A stretch of DNA of 64,000 bases from a bacterium (GTDB lineage Bacteria; Bacillota; Clostridia; Lachnospirales; Lachnospiraceae): the NCBI GenBank assembly GCA_030539165.1, contig JAUNSO010000002.1:81498-145497 (forward strand). The letters run 5' to 3'. How positions within the stretch are numbered: position 1 is the stretch's first letter; each line of letters begins with the position of its first letter. Below, piece after piece: positions 52,105-63,547 of the stretch. The position numbers and the translations under genes were made by a program. The notes under the pieces are model-generated. The model was not told where the DNA came from, did not search any database, and saw only the letters and a list, made by a program, of their open reading frames with translations.

Positions 52105-53427
52105 ATGATGAAACGACATATTTTTATTACAGCGTGCACCTTGTTCCTAACAGGGTGCACGTTTCAAAATCAGAAGAATACAGAAGCAGCACCGACACCT
52201 GAGCCCCCGGTCATTGTCTATCAGACCGAGGATTATTTGGATGCGCAGAATGCTCCTGATCCGACTCCGACACCGGAACCGGTCAGAGAGACAGTCTATG
52301 ATCCTGTCAACAAGATCTACACGAAGGAAACTGCGAATCCGGAGCTGGTTACACTGGCGTTTGGCGGTGATATCTGCTTTTATGATGATTTTTCCAACAT
52401 GACGGCACTTAGATCGCGGGAAAACGGTATTTATGACTGCATTACAGAGGAATTGATGACGGAGATGCAGAAAGCGGATATTCTCATGTTGAATAATGAG
52501 TTTCCATATAGCGACCGGGGAACACCGACAGCAGAAAAGACCTATACATTCCGGGCTAAGCCTGAGAATGTAAAAATTTTGACACAGATGGGTGTCGATG
52601 TTGTATCACTGGCAAATAATCACGCATTTGATTATGGCGCAGAGGCACTGGAAGACTCTGTAGATATACTGAACGAGGAGAAGATTCCGTTTGTGGGAGC
52701 AGGCAAGAATCTGGAGGAGGCCATGAAACCGGTTTACTTTCTGGTCAATGACCAGAAGCTGGCTGTCGTATCTGCAACGCAGATCGAGCGACTGGATCAT
52801 CCGGATACCAAAGAAGCGACGGAAACCACTCCGGGAGTGCTCAGGACACTGAATCCTGAGAAATTTGTCAAGGTAATTGAGGAAGCGGAGCAAAACAGTG
52901 ACTTTGTAATTGTCTATGTACATTGGGGCAGCGAGAACACAGATCTGGTAGAAGCCAGTCAGCGTGATCTGGCAGCAGCCTATGTAGAAGCCGGCGCAGA
53001 CCTGATTATCGGTGATCACTCACATTGTCTGCAGGGTATTGATTATATCGATGAGGTTCCTGTGTTCTATAGTCTGGGAAATTTCTGGTTTAATTCCAAG
53101 ACACTTGATACATGTCTGATCAGGGTGACATTGGATTCAGAGCATCGGATTCAGAGGTTAAATTTTCTGCCGTGTATCCAGCAGGATTTTACGACGAGGA
53201 TTGCAGATGCTTCGGATAAGAATCGAATCATTTCCTATATGCAGGGTATCTCGAACTATGCACTGATCGATCAAGACGGAAATGTGACAAAGGCTGGTAC
53301 GGATCAGAATAAACAGAACGGTCAGAATACATCTCCGGCGAAAAAAGTTGAAATGCCAGTGGATCTGACAACAGTATTGCCTGAGAGTTCAGCGCCGAAA
53401 GAAAGCATTCAACACACGGAAAATTAA
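52105..53427 (+). CDS. CapA-family lipoprotein (calcineurin-like metallophosphatase fold)
   Basis: This 440-aa exported protein has a signal peptide ending in the lipobox LTGC (Cys at about residue 18), so it is membrane-anchored outside the cell. A Thr/Pro/Glu linker follows, then the PGA_cap domain: LAFGGDICFYDDFS, ILMLNNEFPYSDRG, VSLANNHAFDYGAEAL, VYVHWGSENTDL and IIGDHSHCLQGIDYID, ending YSLGNFWFNS, with the metal-binding Asp, Asn and His residues. CapA relatives take part in poly-gamma-glutamate or other envelope processes. It starts 2 nt after rplA, so it shares ribosomal-operon transcription. The substrate is unknown. Confidence 0.88.
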   Translation: MMKRHIFITACTLFLTGCTFQNQKNTEAAPTPEPPVIVYQTEDYLDAQNAPDPTPTPEPVRETVYDPVNKIYTKETANPELVTLAFGGDICFYDDFSNMTALRSRENGIYDCITEELMTEMQKADILMLNNEFPYSDRGTPTAEKTYTFRAKPENVKILTQMGVDVVSLANNHAFDYGAEALEDSVDILNEEKIPFVGAGKNLEEAMKPVYFLVNDQKLAVVSATQIERLDHPDTKEATETTPGVLRTLNPEKFVKVIEEAEQNSDFVIVYVHWGSENTDLVEASQRDLAAAYVEAGADLIIGDHSHCLQGIDYIDEVPVFYSLGNFWFNSKTLDTCLIRVTLDSEHRIQRLNFLPCIQQDFTTRIADASDKNRIISYMQGISNYALIDQDGNVTKAGTDQNKQNGQNTSPAKKVEMPVDLTTVLPESSAPKESIQHTEN

Positions 53428-53430
53428 TGA

Positions 53431-53460
53431 TTGACAGAACCGGTAACAATGTGTTATTCT
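53431..53460 (+). promoter_or_regulatory. Sigma-A promoter for rplJ-rplL
   Basis: TTGACA, an 18-nt spacer and TATTCT directly after the CapA-like gene. It restores independent transcription of rplJL. Confidence 0.75.
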
Positions 53461-53464
53461 AACA

Positions 53465-53608
53465 AAGGTCGTTATCGACCATGCCGAAGACAGCAGGTGC
53501 CACAGATACAGATTGTGGCGTAAGCGTAGCAATATCGCCTGCCGAGGAAGAAGAGTTATTCATGAAAATGAGATTATTCCCTCTTCCGTCATCGGAGGAG
53601 GGTTTTTT
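53465..53608 (+). ncRNA. Ribosomal protein L10 leader with attenuator terminator
   Basis: The 5' region of rplJ has several helices (for example GGTCG/CGACC at 53467-53479 and GCAGGTG-type arms pairing CGCCTGC) and ends in a strong terminator hairpin: CCCTCTTCCG/CGGAGGAGGG (53579-53602) plus six T. This is the layout of the L10 leader, by which L10-L12 regulates its own synthesis. Confidence 0.85.
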
Positions 53609-53649
53609 ATTTGAAAATTCTCCGGAAAATAAATAAGGAGGAAACGAAA

Positions 53650-54246
53650 ATGGCTAAGGTAGAACTTAAAAAACCGGTTGTAGAAGAGATTTCTGAGCAG
53701 ATCAAAGATGCACAGACAGTTGTTCTGGTAGATTACCGTGGACTGACAGTTGAGCAGGATACAGCTTTAAGAAAAGAACTTCGTACAGCAGGCATCAGCT
53801 ACAAGGTTTACAAGAACACCATGATGAACTTCGCATTTAAGGGAACTGACTTCGAGTCACTGCTTCCGTATCTGGAAGGACCGAATGCGATCGCAATCTC
53901 AAAGGATGATGCAACAGCACCTGCAAGAATACTTGCAAAGTTTGCAAAGACAGTACCTGCACTCGAGGTCAGAGGCGGCGTTGTTGAAGGTGTTTACTAC
54001 GATGCAAACGGAATGGCAGATATCGCAAAGGTACCTTCAAGAGAAGAACTTCTCTCCAAGCTGCTTGGCAGTATCCAGTCACCTATTACCAACTTTGCTC
54101 GTGTCATGAACCAGCTGGCTGAAAAAGGCGGCGCTTCAGGAGCAGCACCTGCAGAGGCAGCACCGGTAGAAGAAGCAGCCCCCGCTGAAGCAGCTCCGGC
54201 TGAAGAGGCACCCGCAGCAGAGGCAGAAGCACCTGCAGCAGAGTAA
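53650..54246 (+). CDS. rplJ: 50S ribosomal protein L10
   Basis: This 198-aa protein begins MAKVELKKPVVEEISEQIKD, with VLVDYRGLTVEQDTALRKEL and VYKNTMMNFAFKGTDF as expected. The tail is a long Ala/Glu/Pro-rich extension of about 35 residues, a low-complexity end seen in several clostridial L10 proteins. The start is the ATG behind AAGGAGGAAACG. It forms the L10-(L7/L12) stalk with the following gene product. Confidence 0.98.
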   Translation: MAKVELKKPVVEEISEQIKDAQTVVLVDYRGLTVEQDTALRKELRTAGISYKVYKNTMMNFAFKGTDFESLLPYLEGPNAIAISKDDATAPARILAKFAKTVPALEVRGGVVEGVYYDANGMADIAKVPSREELLSKLLGSIQSPITNFARVMNQLAEKGGASGAAPAEAAPVEEAAPAEAAPAEEAPAAEAEAPAAE

Positions 54247-54287
54247 TGAAAACAAATAATAAACATACCAAATGGAGGTAAATAAAA

Positions 54288-54665
54288 ATGGCTAAATTAA
54301 CATCAGCAGAAATTATTGATGCAATCAAAGAGTTAACAGTTCTTGAGTTAAATGACTTAGTAAAAGCTTGTGAGGAAGAGTTCGGCGTATCTGCAGCAGC
54401 AGGCGTTGTAGTTGCAGCAGCAGCAGGAGATGCAGGCGCAGCAGCAGAAGAGAAGACAGAGTTCGATGTAGAGCTGACAGAAGTTGGCCCTAACAAGGTT
54501 AAGGTTATCAAGGTTGTTCGTGAAGCTACAGGTCTTGGACTGAAGGAAGCTAAGGATCTTGTAGACGCAGCTCCTAAGATGGTTAAAGAAGCAGCATCTA
54601 AGGATGAGGCTGAGGACATCAAGGCTAAGCTTGAAGCAGAAGGCGCAAAGGTTACTCTTAAATAA
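54288..54665 (+). CDS. rplL: 50S ribosomal protein L7/L12
   Basis: This 125-aa stalk protein has the N-terminal dimerisation domain ([20 protein letters not shown]), the Ala/Gly hinge and the factor-binding C-terminal domain ([20 protein letters not shown]). The length and order are standard. Confidence 0.98.
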   Translation: MAKLTSAEIIDAIKELTVLELNDLVKACEEEFGVSAAAGVVVAAAAGDAGAAAEEKTEFDVELTEVGPNKVKVIKVVREATGLGLKEAKDLVDAAPKMVKEAASKDEAEDIKAKLEAEGAKVTLK

Positions 54666-54689
54666 AAGTTTGAGACTAATTGCATGATA

Positions 54690-54724
54690 AACCTCGAGTA
54701 CAGGAAAGTGCTCGAGGTTTTGCT
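54690..54724 (+). terminator. Intrinsic terminator between rplL and rpoB
   Basis: A 12-bp stem (AACCTCGAGTAC pairing GTGCTCGAGGTT, one G-T) with an AGGAAA loop and a following TTTTG. It partly separates ribosomal and polymerase transcription. Confidence 0.9.
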
Positions 54725-54758
54725 ATGAAAAAAATATGACAAAATAGAAAAATAATGA

Positions 54759-54788
54759 TTGACTTAAAGAGAGAGCTTGTGTTATCAT
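54759..54788 (+). promoter_or_regulatory. Sigma-A promoter of rpoB-rpoC
   Basis: TTGACT, an 18-nt spacer and TATCAT, 87 nt upstream of rpoB and just beyond the terminator. Confidence 0.78.
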
Positions 54789-54875
54789 GGATAGTGCACT
54801 ATTGTGGTGACATGGGCTTATTTACCATAGTATTGTGCTTGCTAGCATATCATATAAGAACGGGGTGAAACGTCA

Positions 54876-57800
54876 ATGGAAAAAAACAGAATACGTCCGG
54901 TGACAATCGGTAAGAGCATGCGTATGAGTTATTCGAGACAAAAAGAGGTACTGGAAATGCCCAACCTCATCGAGGTACAAAAAGACTCTTATCAATGGTT
55001 CTTGGACGAAGGTCTGAAAGAAGTCTTTGCAGACATCTCTCCAATCACGGATTACAGTGACCATCTGAGTCTTGAGTTCGTGGATTTTGTTTTGTGTGAA
55101 GAGGATGTCAAGTATTCTATTGAAGAGTGTAAGGAAAGAGATGCAACATATGCAGCTCCCTTAAAGGTTAAGGTCAGACTGTACAACAAAGAGACGGATG
55201 AAATCAACGAGCATGAGATATTTATGGGCGACCTTCCTTTGATGACGGCTACAGGAACATTCGTGATCAACGGTGCAGAACGTGTTATCGTCAGCCAGTT
55301 GGTACGTTCACCCGGTATTTATTATGCAATCAGTCATGATAAGATTGGTAAGAAGTTATTTTCTTCAACAGTCATCCCGAATAGAGGCGCATGGTTGGAA
55401 TACGAGACGGATTCCAATGATGTATTTTATGTGCGTGTAGATAGAACAAGAAAGGTACCTGTGACAGTCCTGATCAGGGCACTGGGTATCGGTACAAATC
55501 AGGAAATCATCGATATGTTCGGCGACGAGCCGAAGCTGATGGCTTCTCTTGGCAAGGATACATCTGATAATTATCAGGAGGGTCTGTTAGAGCTGTATAG
55601 AAAGATCCGTCCCGGCGAGCCTCTCACTGTAGAGAGTGCAGAGAGCTTGATTACCAGTATGTTCTTTGATGCCAGAAGATATGATCTGGCTAAGGTCGGC
55701 AGATACAAGTTTAATAAGAAGCTTGCATTCAGAAACAGGATCAGACATCATGTTCTGGCAGAGGATGTCGTAGATACACTGACAGGAGAGATTCTGGCAG
55801 AGGCAGGCACCAAGGTCAATGCAGAACTGGCAGACAAGATCCAGAATGCTGCAGTTCCCTATGTATACATCCAGACAGAAGAACGTAATGTCAAGGTTCT
55901 TTCTAATATGATGGTAGACATCACGAATTTTGTTGACTGCAAGCCGAGAGAGCTTGGAATCACAGAATTGGTTTATTATCCTGTACTCGCTTCCTTAATG
56001 GAGCAGTGTGGTGATGATCAGGATGCTCTGGGCGAGGCAATCAGCAAGAATGTATCAGAATTGATTCCGAAGCATATTACAAAGGAAGATATTCTGGCAT
56101 CCATTAACTATAATATGCATCTGGAGTATGGTATCGGTAAGGATGATGATATCGATCACCTGGGCAACAGAAGAATCAGAGCTGTCGGTGAACTGCTGCA
56201 GAATCAGTATAGAATAGGTCTTTCCAGACTGGAGAGAGTCGTTCGTGAGAGAATGACAACTCAGGATCTGGAGGGTATTTCTCCGCAGTCCCTGATTAAT
56301 ATCAAGCCGGTAACTGCTGCAGTGAAGGAGTTCTTCGGATCTTCACAGCTGTCACAGTTCATGGATCAGAACAACCCTCTGGGTGAGCTGACACACAAGA
56401 GACGTCTGTCAGCATTGGGACCCGGCGGTCTGTCACGAGACAGAGCCGGATTTGAGGTTCGAGATGTTCACTATTCTCACTATGGAAGAATGTGTCCTAT
56501 CGAAACTCCTGAAGGTCCTAACATCGGTTTGATCAACTCTCTTGCATGCTATGCAAGAATCAATGAATATGGATTTATCGAGGCTCCGTACAGAAAGATT
56601 GACCATACAAATAAGGAAAATCCGGTCGTAACGGAGGAAGTTATCTATATGACTGCAGACGAGGAGGATAACTACCACGTAGCGCAGGCAAATGAGGCAC
56701 TTGATGAGCAGGGTCATTTCGTTAAGAACATGGTATCCGGTCGTTACAGAGAAGAGACCCAGGAATATGAGAAGGCCATGTTTGATTTCATGGACGTATC
56801 TCCTAAGATGGTGTTCTCTGTGGCAACAGCACTCATTCCTTTCCTGGAAAATGATGATGCAAACCGTGCCCTGATGGGATCCAACATGCAGCGTCAGGCA
56901 GTACCGCTTCTGATGACAGAGGCTCCGGTAGTCGGAACAGGTATGGAACCGAAGGCAGCTGTTGACTCGGGTGTATGTGTGGTAGCCAAGAAAGCAGGCC
57001 GCATTGACAGAGCTGTTTCAAATGAGATCCATATGACATATGATGATAAGACCAAAGAGGTATATCATCTGCAGAAATTCTCAAGAAGTAACCAGAGCAA
57101 CTGCTACAACCAGAGACCAATCGTGTCAAAGGGTGAGCATGTAGAGGCAGGTCAGGTCATTGCGGACGGTCCGTCTACATCAAATGGCGAGATCGCACTC
57201 GGCAAGAATCCGTTGATCGCGTTCATGACATGGGAAGGCTACAACTACGAGGATGCTGTGTTATTAAGTGAAAGACTGGTACAGGAGGATGTTTACACCT
57301 CTGTACACATTGAAGAATATGAAGCAGAAGCACGTGATACGAAGCTCGGACCGGAGGAAATCACCAGAGATGTTCCGGGTGTCGGCGAAGATGCGCTGAA
57401 GGATCTGGATGAGAGAGGTATCATCCGCATCGGTGCTGAGGTTCGTGCGGGCGATATCCTGGTCGGCAAGGTAACTCCTAAGGGAGAGACAGAGCTGACT
57501 GCAGAGGAGAGACTGCTGCGTGCTATCTTTGGTGAGAAGGCTCGTGAGGTCAGAGATACATCCTTAAAGGTACCTCATGGTGAGTATGGTATCATCGTAG
57601 ATGCCAAGATCTTTACAAGAGAAAACGGTGATGAGTTATCACCCGGTGTGAACCAGGCAGTCCGTATTTACATCGCACAGAAGAGAAAAATCTCTGTTGG
57701 TGATAAGATGGCCGGCCGTCACGGTAACAAGGGTGTTGTTTCCCGTGTGCTTCCGGTAGAGGATATGCCATATCTGCCGAATGGCCGTCCTGTTGATATC

Positions 57801-58721
57801 GTGCTGAATCCGTTGGGTGTTCCTTCACGTATGAACATTGGACAGGTACTGGAGATTCATCTGTCTCTGGCAGCAAAGGCACTTGGATTTAACATTGCTA
57901 CGCCGGTATTTGACGGAGCAAATGAAAATGATATTATGGATACTCTGGATCTGGCAAATGACTATGTCAATCTGGAGTGGAAAGAGTTTGAAAAGAAACA
58001 TAAGAAGGAATTGCTTCCTGAAGTATTTGAATACTTATCAGAGAACAGAGACCACAGAGATCTGTGGAAGGGTGTTCCGATCAACAGAGATGGTAAGGTA
58101 AGACTTCGTGACGGCAGAACGGGTGAGTTTTTTGACAGCCCGGTTACTATCGGACACATGCATTACCTCAAACTCCACCACTTGGTAGATGATAAGATCC
58201 ATGCACGTTCAACAGGCCCGTACTCACTTGTTACACAGCAGCCTCTCGGTGGTAAAGCACAGTTCGGCGGACAGCGTTTTGGTGAGATGGAAGTTTGGGC
58301 ACTGGAGGCATATGGTGCATCCTATACACTGCAGGAGATCCTGACAGTGAAATCAGATGATGTCATCGGTCGTGTTAAGACATATGAGGCAATCATCAAG
58401 GGCGACAATATCCCTGAGCCGGGTATACCGGAATCCTTCAAGGTACTGCTCAAGGAGTTACAGTCACTCGGACTTGATGTCAGAGTACTCCGTGAGGATC
58501 AGACAGAAGTAGAAATCATGGAAACGATCGACATGGGTGAAACAGATTTACGTGCTGTCATCGAAGGCGACTCCAGACAGTATGATGACGACGAATCTTT
58601 TGCACGCAGGGGCTTCAAGACGCAGGAATTTGACGACAATGAAGAGCTTGTGGATATCGAAGAAGACGAGTTTGATGTAGAAGAAGACATAGAAGATTTC
58701 GTAGAAGATTCAGAGGAATAA
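54876..58721 (+). CDS. rpoB: DNA-directed RNA polymerase subunit beta
   Basis: This 1281-aa catalytic subunit includes LVRSPGIYY near residue 145, the rifampicin region [40 protein letters not shown] and the C-terminal clamp ([20 protein letters not shown]). At the classic rifampicin positions it carries the sensitive residues (Asp in MDQN, His in THKRR, Ser in RLSAL). It ends in an acidic tail of about 50 residues. rpoC follows after 32 nt. Confidence 0.99.
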   Translation: MEKNRIRPVTIGKSMRMSYSRQKEVLEMPNLIEVQKDSYQWFLDEGLKEVFADISPITDYSDHLSLEFVDFVLCEEDVKYSIEECKERDATYAAPLKVKVRLYNKETDEINEHEIFMGDLPLMTATGTFVINGAERVIVSQLVRSPGIYYAISHDKIGKKLFSSTVIPNRGAWLEYETDSNDVFYVRVDRTRKVPVTVLIRALGIGTNQEIIDMFGDEPKLMASLGKDTSDNYQEGLLELYRKIRPGEPLTVESAESLITSMFFDARRYDLAKVGRYKFNKKLAFRNRIRHHVLAEDVVDTLTGEILAEAGTKVNAELADKIQNAAVPYVYIQTEERNVKVLSNMMVDITNFVDCKPRELGITELVYYPVLASLMEQCGDDQDALGEAISKNVSELIPKHITKEDILASINYNMHLEYGIGKDDDIDHLGNRRIRAVGELLQNQYRIGLSRLERVVRERMTTQDLEGISPQSLINIKPVTAAVKEFFGSSQLSQFMDQNNPLGELTHKRRLSALGPGGLSRDRAGFEVRDVHYSHYGRMCPIETPEGPNIGLINSLACYARINEYGFIEAPYRKIDHTNKENPVVTEEVIYMTADEEDNYHVAQANEALDEQGHFVKNMVSGRYREETQEYEKAMFDFMDVSPKMVFSVATALIPFLENDDANRALMGSNMQRQAVPLLMTEAPVVGTGMEPKAAVDSGVCVVAKKAGRIDRAVSNEIHMTYDDKTKEVYHLQKFSRSNQSNCYNQRPIVSKGEHVEAGQVIADGPSTSNGEIALGKNPLIAFMTWEGYNYEDAVLLSERLVQEDVYTSVHIEEYEAEARDTKLGPEEITRDVPGVGEDALKDLDERGIIRIGAEVRAGDILVGKVTPKGETELTAEERLLRAIFGEKAREVRDTSLKVPHGEYGIIVDAKIFTRENGDELSPGVNQAVRIYIAQKRKISVGDKMAGRHGNKGVVSRVLPVEDMPYLPNGRPVDIVLNPLGVPSRMNIGQVLEIHLSLAAKALGFNIATPVFDGANENDIMDTLDLANDYVNLEWKEFEKKHKKELLPEVFEYLSENRDHRDLWKGVPINRDGKVRLRDGRTGEFFDSPVTIGHMHYLKLHHLVDDKIHARSTGPYSLVTQQPLGGKAQFGGQRFGEMEVWALEAYGASYTLQEILTVKSDDVIGRVKTYEAIIKGDNIPEPGIPESFKVLLKELQSLGLDVRVLREDQTEVEIMETIDMGETDLRAVIEGDSRQYDDDESFARRGFKTQEFDDNEELVDIEEDEFDVEEDIEDFVEDSEE

Positions 58722-58753
58722 CGATTGAATAACTTGTGGAAGGAGTGCCATAC

Positions 58754-61700
58754 ATGCCAGAATTGAACAAAGAAGCATATCAGCCCATGACATTTGATGA
58801 AATCAAGATCGGGTTGGCTTCACCTGAAAAGATCAGAGAATGGAGCAGGGGAGAAGTAAAAAAACCCGAAACCATTAATTACAGAACATTAAAGCCTGAA
58901 AAGGAAGGTCTGTTCTGTGAGAAGATATTCGGACCGAGCAAGGACTGGGAATGCCATTGCGGTAAGTACAAGAAGATTCGTTATAAGGGTGTTGTCTGTG
59001 ACCGATGCGGTGTAGAGGTCACAAAGGCGAACGTACGTAGAGAGCGTATGGGTCACATTGAGCTTGCAGCACCTGTATCACATATTTGGTATTTCAAAGG
59101 TATCCCCAGCAGAATGGGACTGATCCTTGACCTGTCTCCGAGAACACTCGAGAAGGTATTGTACTTTGCGAATTATATCGTACTGGATCCTGCTGATACG
59201 GATCTGAAATATAAGCAGGTATTGACAGAGAAGGAATATCAGGATAACAGAGAGACCTGGGGCAATAAATTCAGAGTCGGTATGGGTGCAGAGGCGATTA
59301 AAGAGCTGCTGCAGGCAATCGATCTGGAAGGAGAGTCAGTAGAGCTGAAGACAGCCCTGACAGATTCAACCGGTCAGAAGCGTGCCAAGATCATCAAGAG
59401 ACTGGAAGTCGTTGAGGCATTCAGAGGCTCAGGAAATCAGCCTGAGTGGATGATTATGGATGTGATTCCGGTCATTCCTCCTGATCTGCGTCCTATGGTA
59501 CAGCTGGACGGCGGACGTTTTGCTACGTCTGACCTGAATGATCTGTACAGAAGAATCATTAACAGAAATAACCGTCTGAAGAGACTGTTAGAGCTGGGTG
59601 CACCTGATATCATTGTCAGAAATGAGAAGAGAATGCTGCAGGAGGCTGTAGATGCCCTGATCGATAATGGCAGACGCGGCAGACCGGTTACAGGACCGGG
59701 AAACAGAGCATTAAAATCTCTGTCGGATATGTTAAAGGGTAAGGGCGGACGTTTCCGTCAGAACCTGTTAGGAAAGCGTGTTGACTATTCAGGACGTTCC
59801 GTTATCGTCGTAGGTCCTGAACTGAAGATTTATCAGTGTGGTCTTCCGAAGGAAATGGCAATCGAGCTGTTCAAGCCGTTTGTTATGAAAGAGCTTGTTG
59901 CCAACGGAACCTCACATAATATCAAAAATGCAAAGAAGATGGTAGAGAGACTGCGTCCTGAAGTATGGGATGTACTCGAGGATGTCATCAAAGAGCATCC
60001 GGTTATGCTGAACCGTGCACCTACACTGCACAGACTGGGTATTCAGGCATTTGAGCCGATCCTGGTAGAAGGTAAGGCAATCAAGCTGCATCCTTTGGTA
60101 TGTACAGCATACAATGCCGACTTCGATGGTGATCAGATGGCCGTGCATCTTCCTCTTTCAGTGGAAGCGCAGGCAGAGTGCAGATTCCTGCTGCTGTCAC
60201 CCAATAACCTGTTAAAGCCTTCAGATGGTGGCCCTGTAGCTGTTCCTTCACAGGATATGGTACTTGGTATCTACTATCTGACACAGGAAAGACCGGGATC
60301 TCTCGGTGAGGGCAAGTATTTTAAGAGTGTAAACGAGGCAATTCTGGCATATGAGAACGGAGCATTGACACTGCATTCTAGAATTCATGTCAGAGTAACC
60401 AGAATCATGCCGGATGGCAAATCTGTAACTGGCAATGTAGAGTCTACACTGGGACGTTTTATCTTCAATGAGATTTTACCTCAGGATCTGGGCTTTGTAG
60501 ACAGAAGTGTTCCTGAAAACGCATTAAAGCTGGAGATTGATTTCCACGTAGGCAAAAAGGGTCTGAAGCAGATCCTGGAGAACGTTATCAATACACATGG
60601 TGCGACCAAGACAGCAGAGGTGCTGGATGATATCAAGTCCATGGGTTATAAGTATTCAACAAAAGCAGCTATGACTGTATCTATTTCAGATATGACAGTG
60701 CCGGAGAAGAAGCCGGAAATGCTGAAACAGGCTCAGGATACAGTGGATCATATCACACAGAACTTCAGACGTGGTCTGATCACTGAGGAAGAGCGATACA
60801 GAGGCGTTGTTGAGACATGGAACGAGACGGATAAGGAACTGACAAAGGTACTGTTAGATGGTCTGGATAAGTATAACAACATCTTTATGATGGCTGATTC
60901 CGGAGCCCGTGGATCTAACCAGCAGATCAAACAGCTGGCAGGTATGCGTGGACTGATGGCAGATACAACTGGTAGAACCATCGAGCTGCCGATCAAGTCC
61001 AACTTCCGTGAAGGTCTGGACGTACTGGAGTATTTCATGTCTGCACATGGTGCCCGTAAGGGTCTGTCAGATACAGCACTTCGTACAGCCGATTCAGGAT
61101 ACCTGACCAGACGTCTGGTTGATGTATCACAGGATCTGATCATTCGTGAGAAGGACTGCTGTGAAGGCAAAGAAATTCCGGGTATGTATGTGAAAGCATT
61201 TGCCGACGGAAAAGAAGAAATCGAAAAATTATCAGATCGTATCACAGGCCGTTATGCTTGTGAGGATCTCTATGACAAGGACGGAAATATCATCGTAAAG
61301 GCAAACCATATGATCACACCCCGCCGGGTACACAAGCTGATGACGGTTGGTGTAGATGCAGAGGGTAACCCGATCGAGAAGGTGAAGATCCGTACTGTCC
61401 TGACATGTAAGTCACACATTGGTGTGTGTGCAAAGTGCTATGGTGCCAATATGGCTACCGGTGAAGCAGTACAGGTCGGCGAGGCAGTTGGTATCATCGC
61501 AGCACAGTCCATCGGTGAGCCGGGTACACAGCTGACCATGCGTACATTCCATACAGGTGGTGTTGCCGGTGACGATATCACACAGGGTCTTCCCCGTGTC
61601 GAGGAGTTATTTGAGGCAAGAAAGCCTAAGGGACTTGCAATTATCTCAGAGTTTGCCGGTGTGGCAACCATTAAGGATACAAAGAAGAAGCGTGAGGTTA

Positions 61701-62428
61701 CCGTATCGAATGAAGAGACGGGAGACAGCAAGACATATCTGATTCCTTATGGTTCCAGAACCAAGATCACTGACGGACAGGTACTGGAAGCAGGTGATGA
61801 GCTGACTGACGGTAGTGTAAACCCGCATGATATCCTGAAGATCAAGGGTGTCAGAGCCGTTCAGGATTATATGATCCGTGAGGTTCAGAGAGTTTACCGT
61901 CTGCAGGGTGTTGAGATCAATGATAAGCATATTGAGGTTATTGTACGTCAGATGCTGAAGAAGGTTCGTATCGAGGATAATGGTGGTGCAGATCTGCTTC
62001 CGGGCACATTGATCGACAATCTGGACTATGAAGACATCAATGAAGCACTGCTCGCAGAGGGCAAGGAGCCGGCAGAAGGCAAGCAGGTACTGCTTGGAAT
62101 CACAAAGGCTTCTCTGGCAACGAATTCGTTCCTGTCAGCTGCATCCTTCCAGGAGACAACGAAGGTACTGACCGAGGCTGCTATCAAGGGCAAGGTAGAT
62201 CCGCTGATCGGACTGAAGGAAAATGTTATCATTGGTAAGCTGATTCCTGCAGGTACCGGTATGAAGCGTTATCGTAACGTACAGCTGGATACCGGAGAAG
62301 AATTATTTGCACCTGAAGAAATCGAAGAGCTTGGAGAGAATGAGAATATTGTTCTTGATGATGAGGATTTTGATTTGGATGCAGAGCTGGAATTAGATGC
62401 TGAGGAAATGGTAACAGTAGAAGAGTAA
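58754..62428 (+). CDS. rpoC: DNA-directed RNA polymerase subunit beta'
   Basis: This 1224-aa subunit has the N-terminal zinc ribbon ([20 protein letters not shown]), the catalytic NADFDGDQM motif at about residue 460, the trigger-loop/bridge region ([20 protein letters not shown]) and the second zinc site ([13 protein letters not shown]). The start is the ATG at 58754, behind AAGGAG; a GTG 18 nt upstream also opens the frame. An acidic C-terminal tail resembles that of rpoB. Confidence 0.99.
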   Translation: MPELNKEAYQPMTFDEIKIGLASPEKIREWSRGEVKKPETINYRTLKPEKEGLFCEKIFGPSKDWECHCGKYKKIRYKGVVCDRCGVEVTKANVRRERMGHIELAAPVSHIWYFKGIPSRMGLILDLSPRTLEKVLYFANYIVLDPADTDLKYKQVLTEKEYQDNRETWGNKFRVGMGAEAIKELLQAIDLEGESVELKTALTDSTGQKRAKIIKRLEVVEAFRGSGNQPEWMIMDVIPVIPPDLRPMVQLDGGRFATSDLNDLYRRIINRNNRLKRLLELGAPDIIVRNEKRMLQEAVDALIDNGRRGRPVTGPGNRALKSLSDMLKGKGGRFRQNLLGKRVDYSGRSVIVVGPELKIYQCGLPKEMAIELFKPFVMKELVANGTSHNIKNAKKMVERLRPEVWDVLEDVIKEHPVMLNRAPTLHRLGIQAFEPILVEGKAIKLHPLVCTAYNADFDGDQMAVHLPLSVEAQAECRFLLLSPNNLLKPSDGGPVAVPSQDMVLGIYYLTQERPGSLGEGKYFKSVNEAILAYENGALTLHSRIHVRVTRIMPDGKSVTGNVESTLGRFIFNEILPQDLGFVDRSVPENALKLEIDFHVGKKGLKQILENVINTHGATKTAEVLDDIKSMGYKYSTKAAMTVSISDMTVPEKKPEMLKQAQDTVDHITQNFRRGLITEEERYRGVVETWNETDKELTKVLLDGLDKYNNIFMMADSGARGSNQQIKQLAGMRGLMADTTGRTIELPIKSNFREGLDVLEYFMSAHGARKGLSDTALRTADSGYLTRRLVDVSQDLIIREKDCCEGKEIPGMYVKAFADGKEEIEKLSDRITGRYACEDLYDKDGNIIVKANHMITPRRVHKLMTVGVDAEGNPIEKVKIRTVLTCKSHIGVCAKCYGANMATGEAVQVGEAVGIIAAQSIGEPGTQLTMRTFHTGGVAGDDITQGLPRVEELFEARKPKGLAIISEFAGVATIKDTKKKREVTVSNEETGDSKTYLIPYGSRTKITDGQVLEAGDELTDGSVNPHDILKIKGVRAVQDYMIREVQRVYRLQGVEINDKHIEVIVRQMLKKVRIEDNGGADLLPGTLIDNLDYEDINEALLAEGKEPAEGKQVLLGITKASLATNSFLSAASFQETTKVLTEAAIKGKVDPLIGLKENVIIGKLIPAGTGMKRYRNVQLDTGEELFAPEEIEELGENENIVLDDEDFDLDAELELDAEEMVTVEE

Positions 62429-62451
62429 AAGAGAACATTAGATATAAAGTG

Positions 62452-62483
62452 AAGCTCCGTGGTGATTAACCGCGGAGCTTTTT
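62452..62483. terminator. Intrinsic terminator after rpoC, overlapping the end of pilT
   Basis: A 12-bp stem (AAGCTCCGTGGT pairing ACCGCGGAGCTT, one T-G) with a GATTA loop and T-run. It serves the rpoBC transcript and covers the last codons of the convergent pilT gene. Confidence 0.92.
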
Positions 62484-63530
62484 CTGTAGCATATCAGGAT
62501 TGGTTGCATAGGTCATCGCACTCTTTTCGGATATGATACCGTTCTGATACAAATGCAGCAGGCTGGTATCCATGGCAAGCATATTGCTGCCAGCCGATGA
62601 GGAGTAGATCATGCCGTCAATCTGATGGATCTTGGACTCACGAATCATATTTCGGATTGCCGGTGTGATTGTCATAATCTCAAAGGCAGGTACCACACGT
62701 CCGTCTTCAGTGGGAATCAGCTGCTGCGAAACGACTGCCTGCAGTACCATGGATAGCTGGATTGCAATCTGATGCTGCTGATTCGGTGGAAAGGCATCTA
62801 TGATACGGTCAATGGTATTGGCGGCACCGATCGTGTGAAGAGTGGATAGGATCAAATGCCCGGTCTCTGCAGCTGTCATAGCCACGTTCATGGTTTCGTA
62901 ATCCCGCATTTCACCTAGTAGTATGACATCCGGGCTTTGACGCAGGGATGCACGCAGGGCGGTCAGATAGCTTTCTGTATCGGTATTGACCTCACGCTGA
63001 CTGACAATGCTCATTTTATGCATATGCAGGTATTCCAGAGGATCCTCAAGTGTGATAATATGTGCTTCACGTCGGGAATTGATCGCATCGATCATACATG
63101 CCAATGTAGTTGATTTGCCGCTGCCGGCCGGTCCGGTGACTAATACCATGCCCTTTTGCCGGTTAACCAACTCAATGATATTATCAGGAATGCCGATGTC
63201 TGATGGCTGTGGGACTGTATATGTGATGACACGGATCACAGCGGAGAGGGATCCTCTTTGCTTGAACGTATTGGCACGGTATCTTGCAACACCGGCAATT
63301 GCAAAGGAAAAGTCATCATCTCCAGTCTGATAGAAGCGATCCATATCGCGTCCCTCTGCCAGCAGATAAATATTAGTGATGAACTCTGCTGTCATCTGTG
63401 GTGTTAATTTGTATTCATCGTAGGTATGCATCTTACCCTGCAGCTTAAAGGTAAGCGGCAGTCCTGCGATGACAAAGATATCAGATGCCCCTGTCTGTGT
63501 GATTCTTGCAAGTATATCTCTGATTTCCAT
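62466..63530 (-). CDS. pilT: Type IV pilus retraction ATPase PilT
   Basis: This 354-aa hexameric ATPase drives pilus retraction. Motifs are Walker A GPAGSGKSTTLACMIDAI at about residue 135, the Asp box IITLEDPLEYLH, Walker B SPDVILLGEMRDYETMNVAM and the His box ETGHLILSTLHTIGAANTID. GEMRDYET matches PilT, not PilB. The N-terminal region SDIFVIAGLPLTFKLQGKMH is also typical. The start is ATG behind AGGAGG. It is convergent with rpoC and downstream of another minus-strand gene, suggesting a pilus operon beyond the window. Confidence 0.92.
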   Translation of the reverse strand: MEIRDILARITQTGASDIFVIAGLPLTFKLQGKMHTYDEYKLTPQMTAEFITNIYLLAEGRDMDRFYQTGDDDFSFAIAGVARYRANTFKQRGSLSAVIRVITYTVPQPSDIGIPDNIIELVNRQKGMVLVTGPAGSGKSTTLACMIDAINSRREAHIITLEDPLEYLHMHKMSIVSQREVNTDTESYLTALRASLRQSPDVILLGEMRDYETMNVAMTAAETGHLILSTLHTIGAANTIDRIIDAFPPNQQHQIAIQLSMVLQAVVSQQLIPTEDGRVVPAFEIMTITPAIRNMIRESKIHQIDGMIYSSSAGSNMLAMDTSLLHLYQNGIISEKSAMTYATNPDMLQKKLRG

Positions 63531-63547
63531 CTATGATCCTCCTGAGG

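Noticed and set aside
54125..54240. GC-rich repeated Ala/Glu/Pro codons that look like a DNA repeat
   Set aside because: They are the low-complexity tail of L10, not an independent repeat element.
54104..54742. A 212-aa minus-strand frame opposite rplL and the end of rplJ
   Set aside because: Its Ser/Ala-rich composition is the reverse reading of the Ala/Glu-rich L10 and L12 genes and it crosses a terminator.
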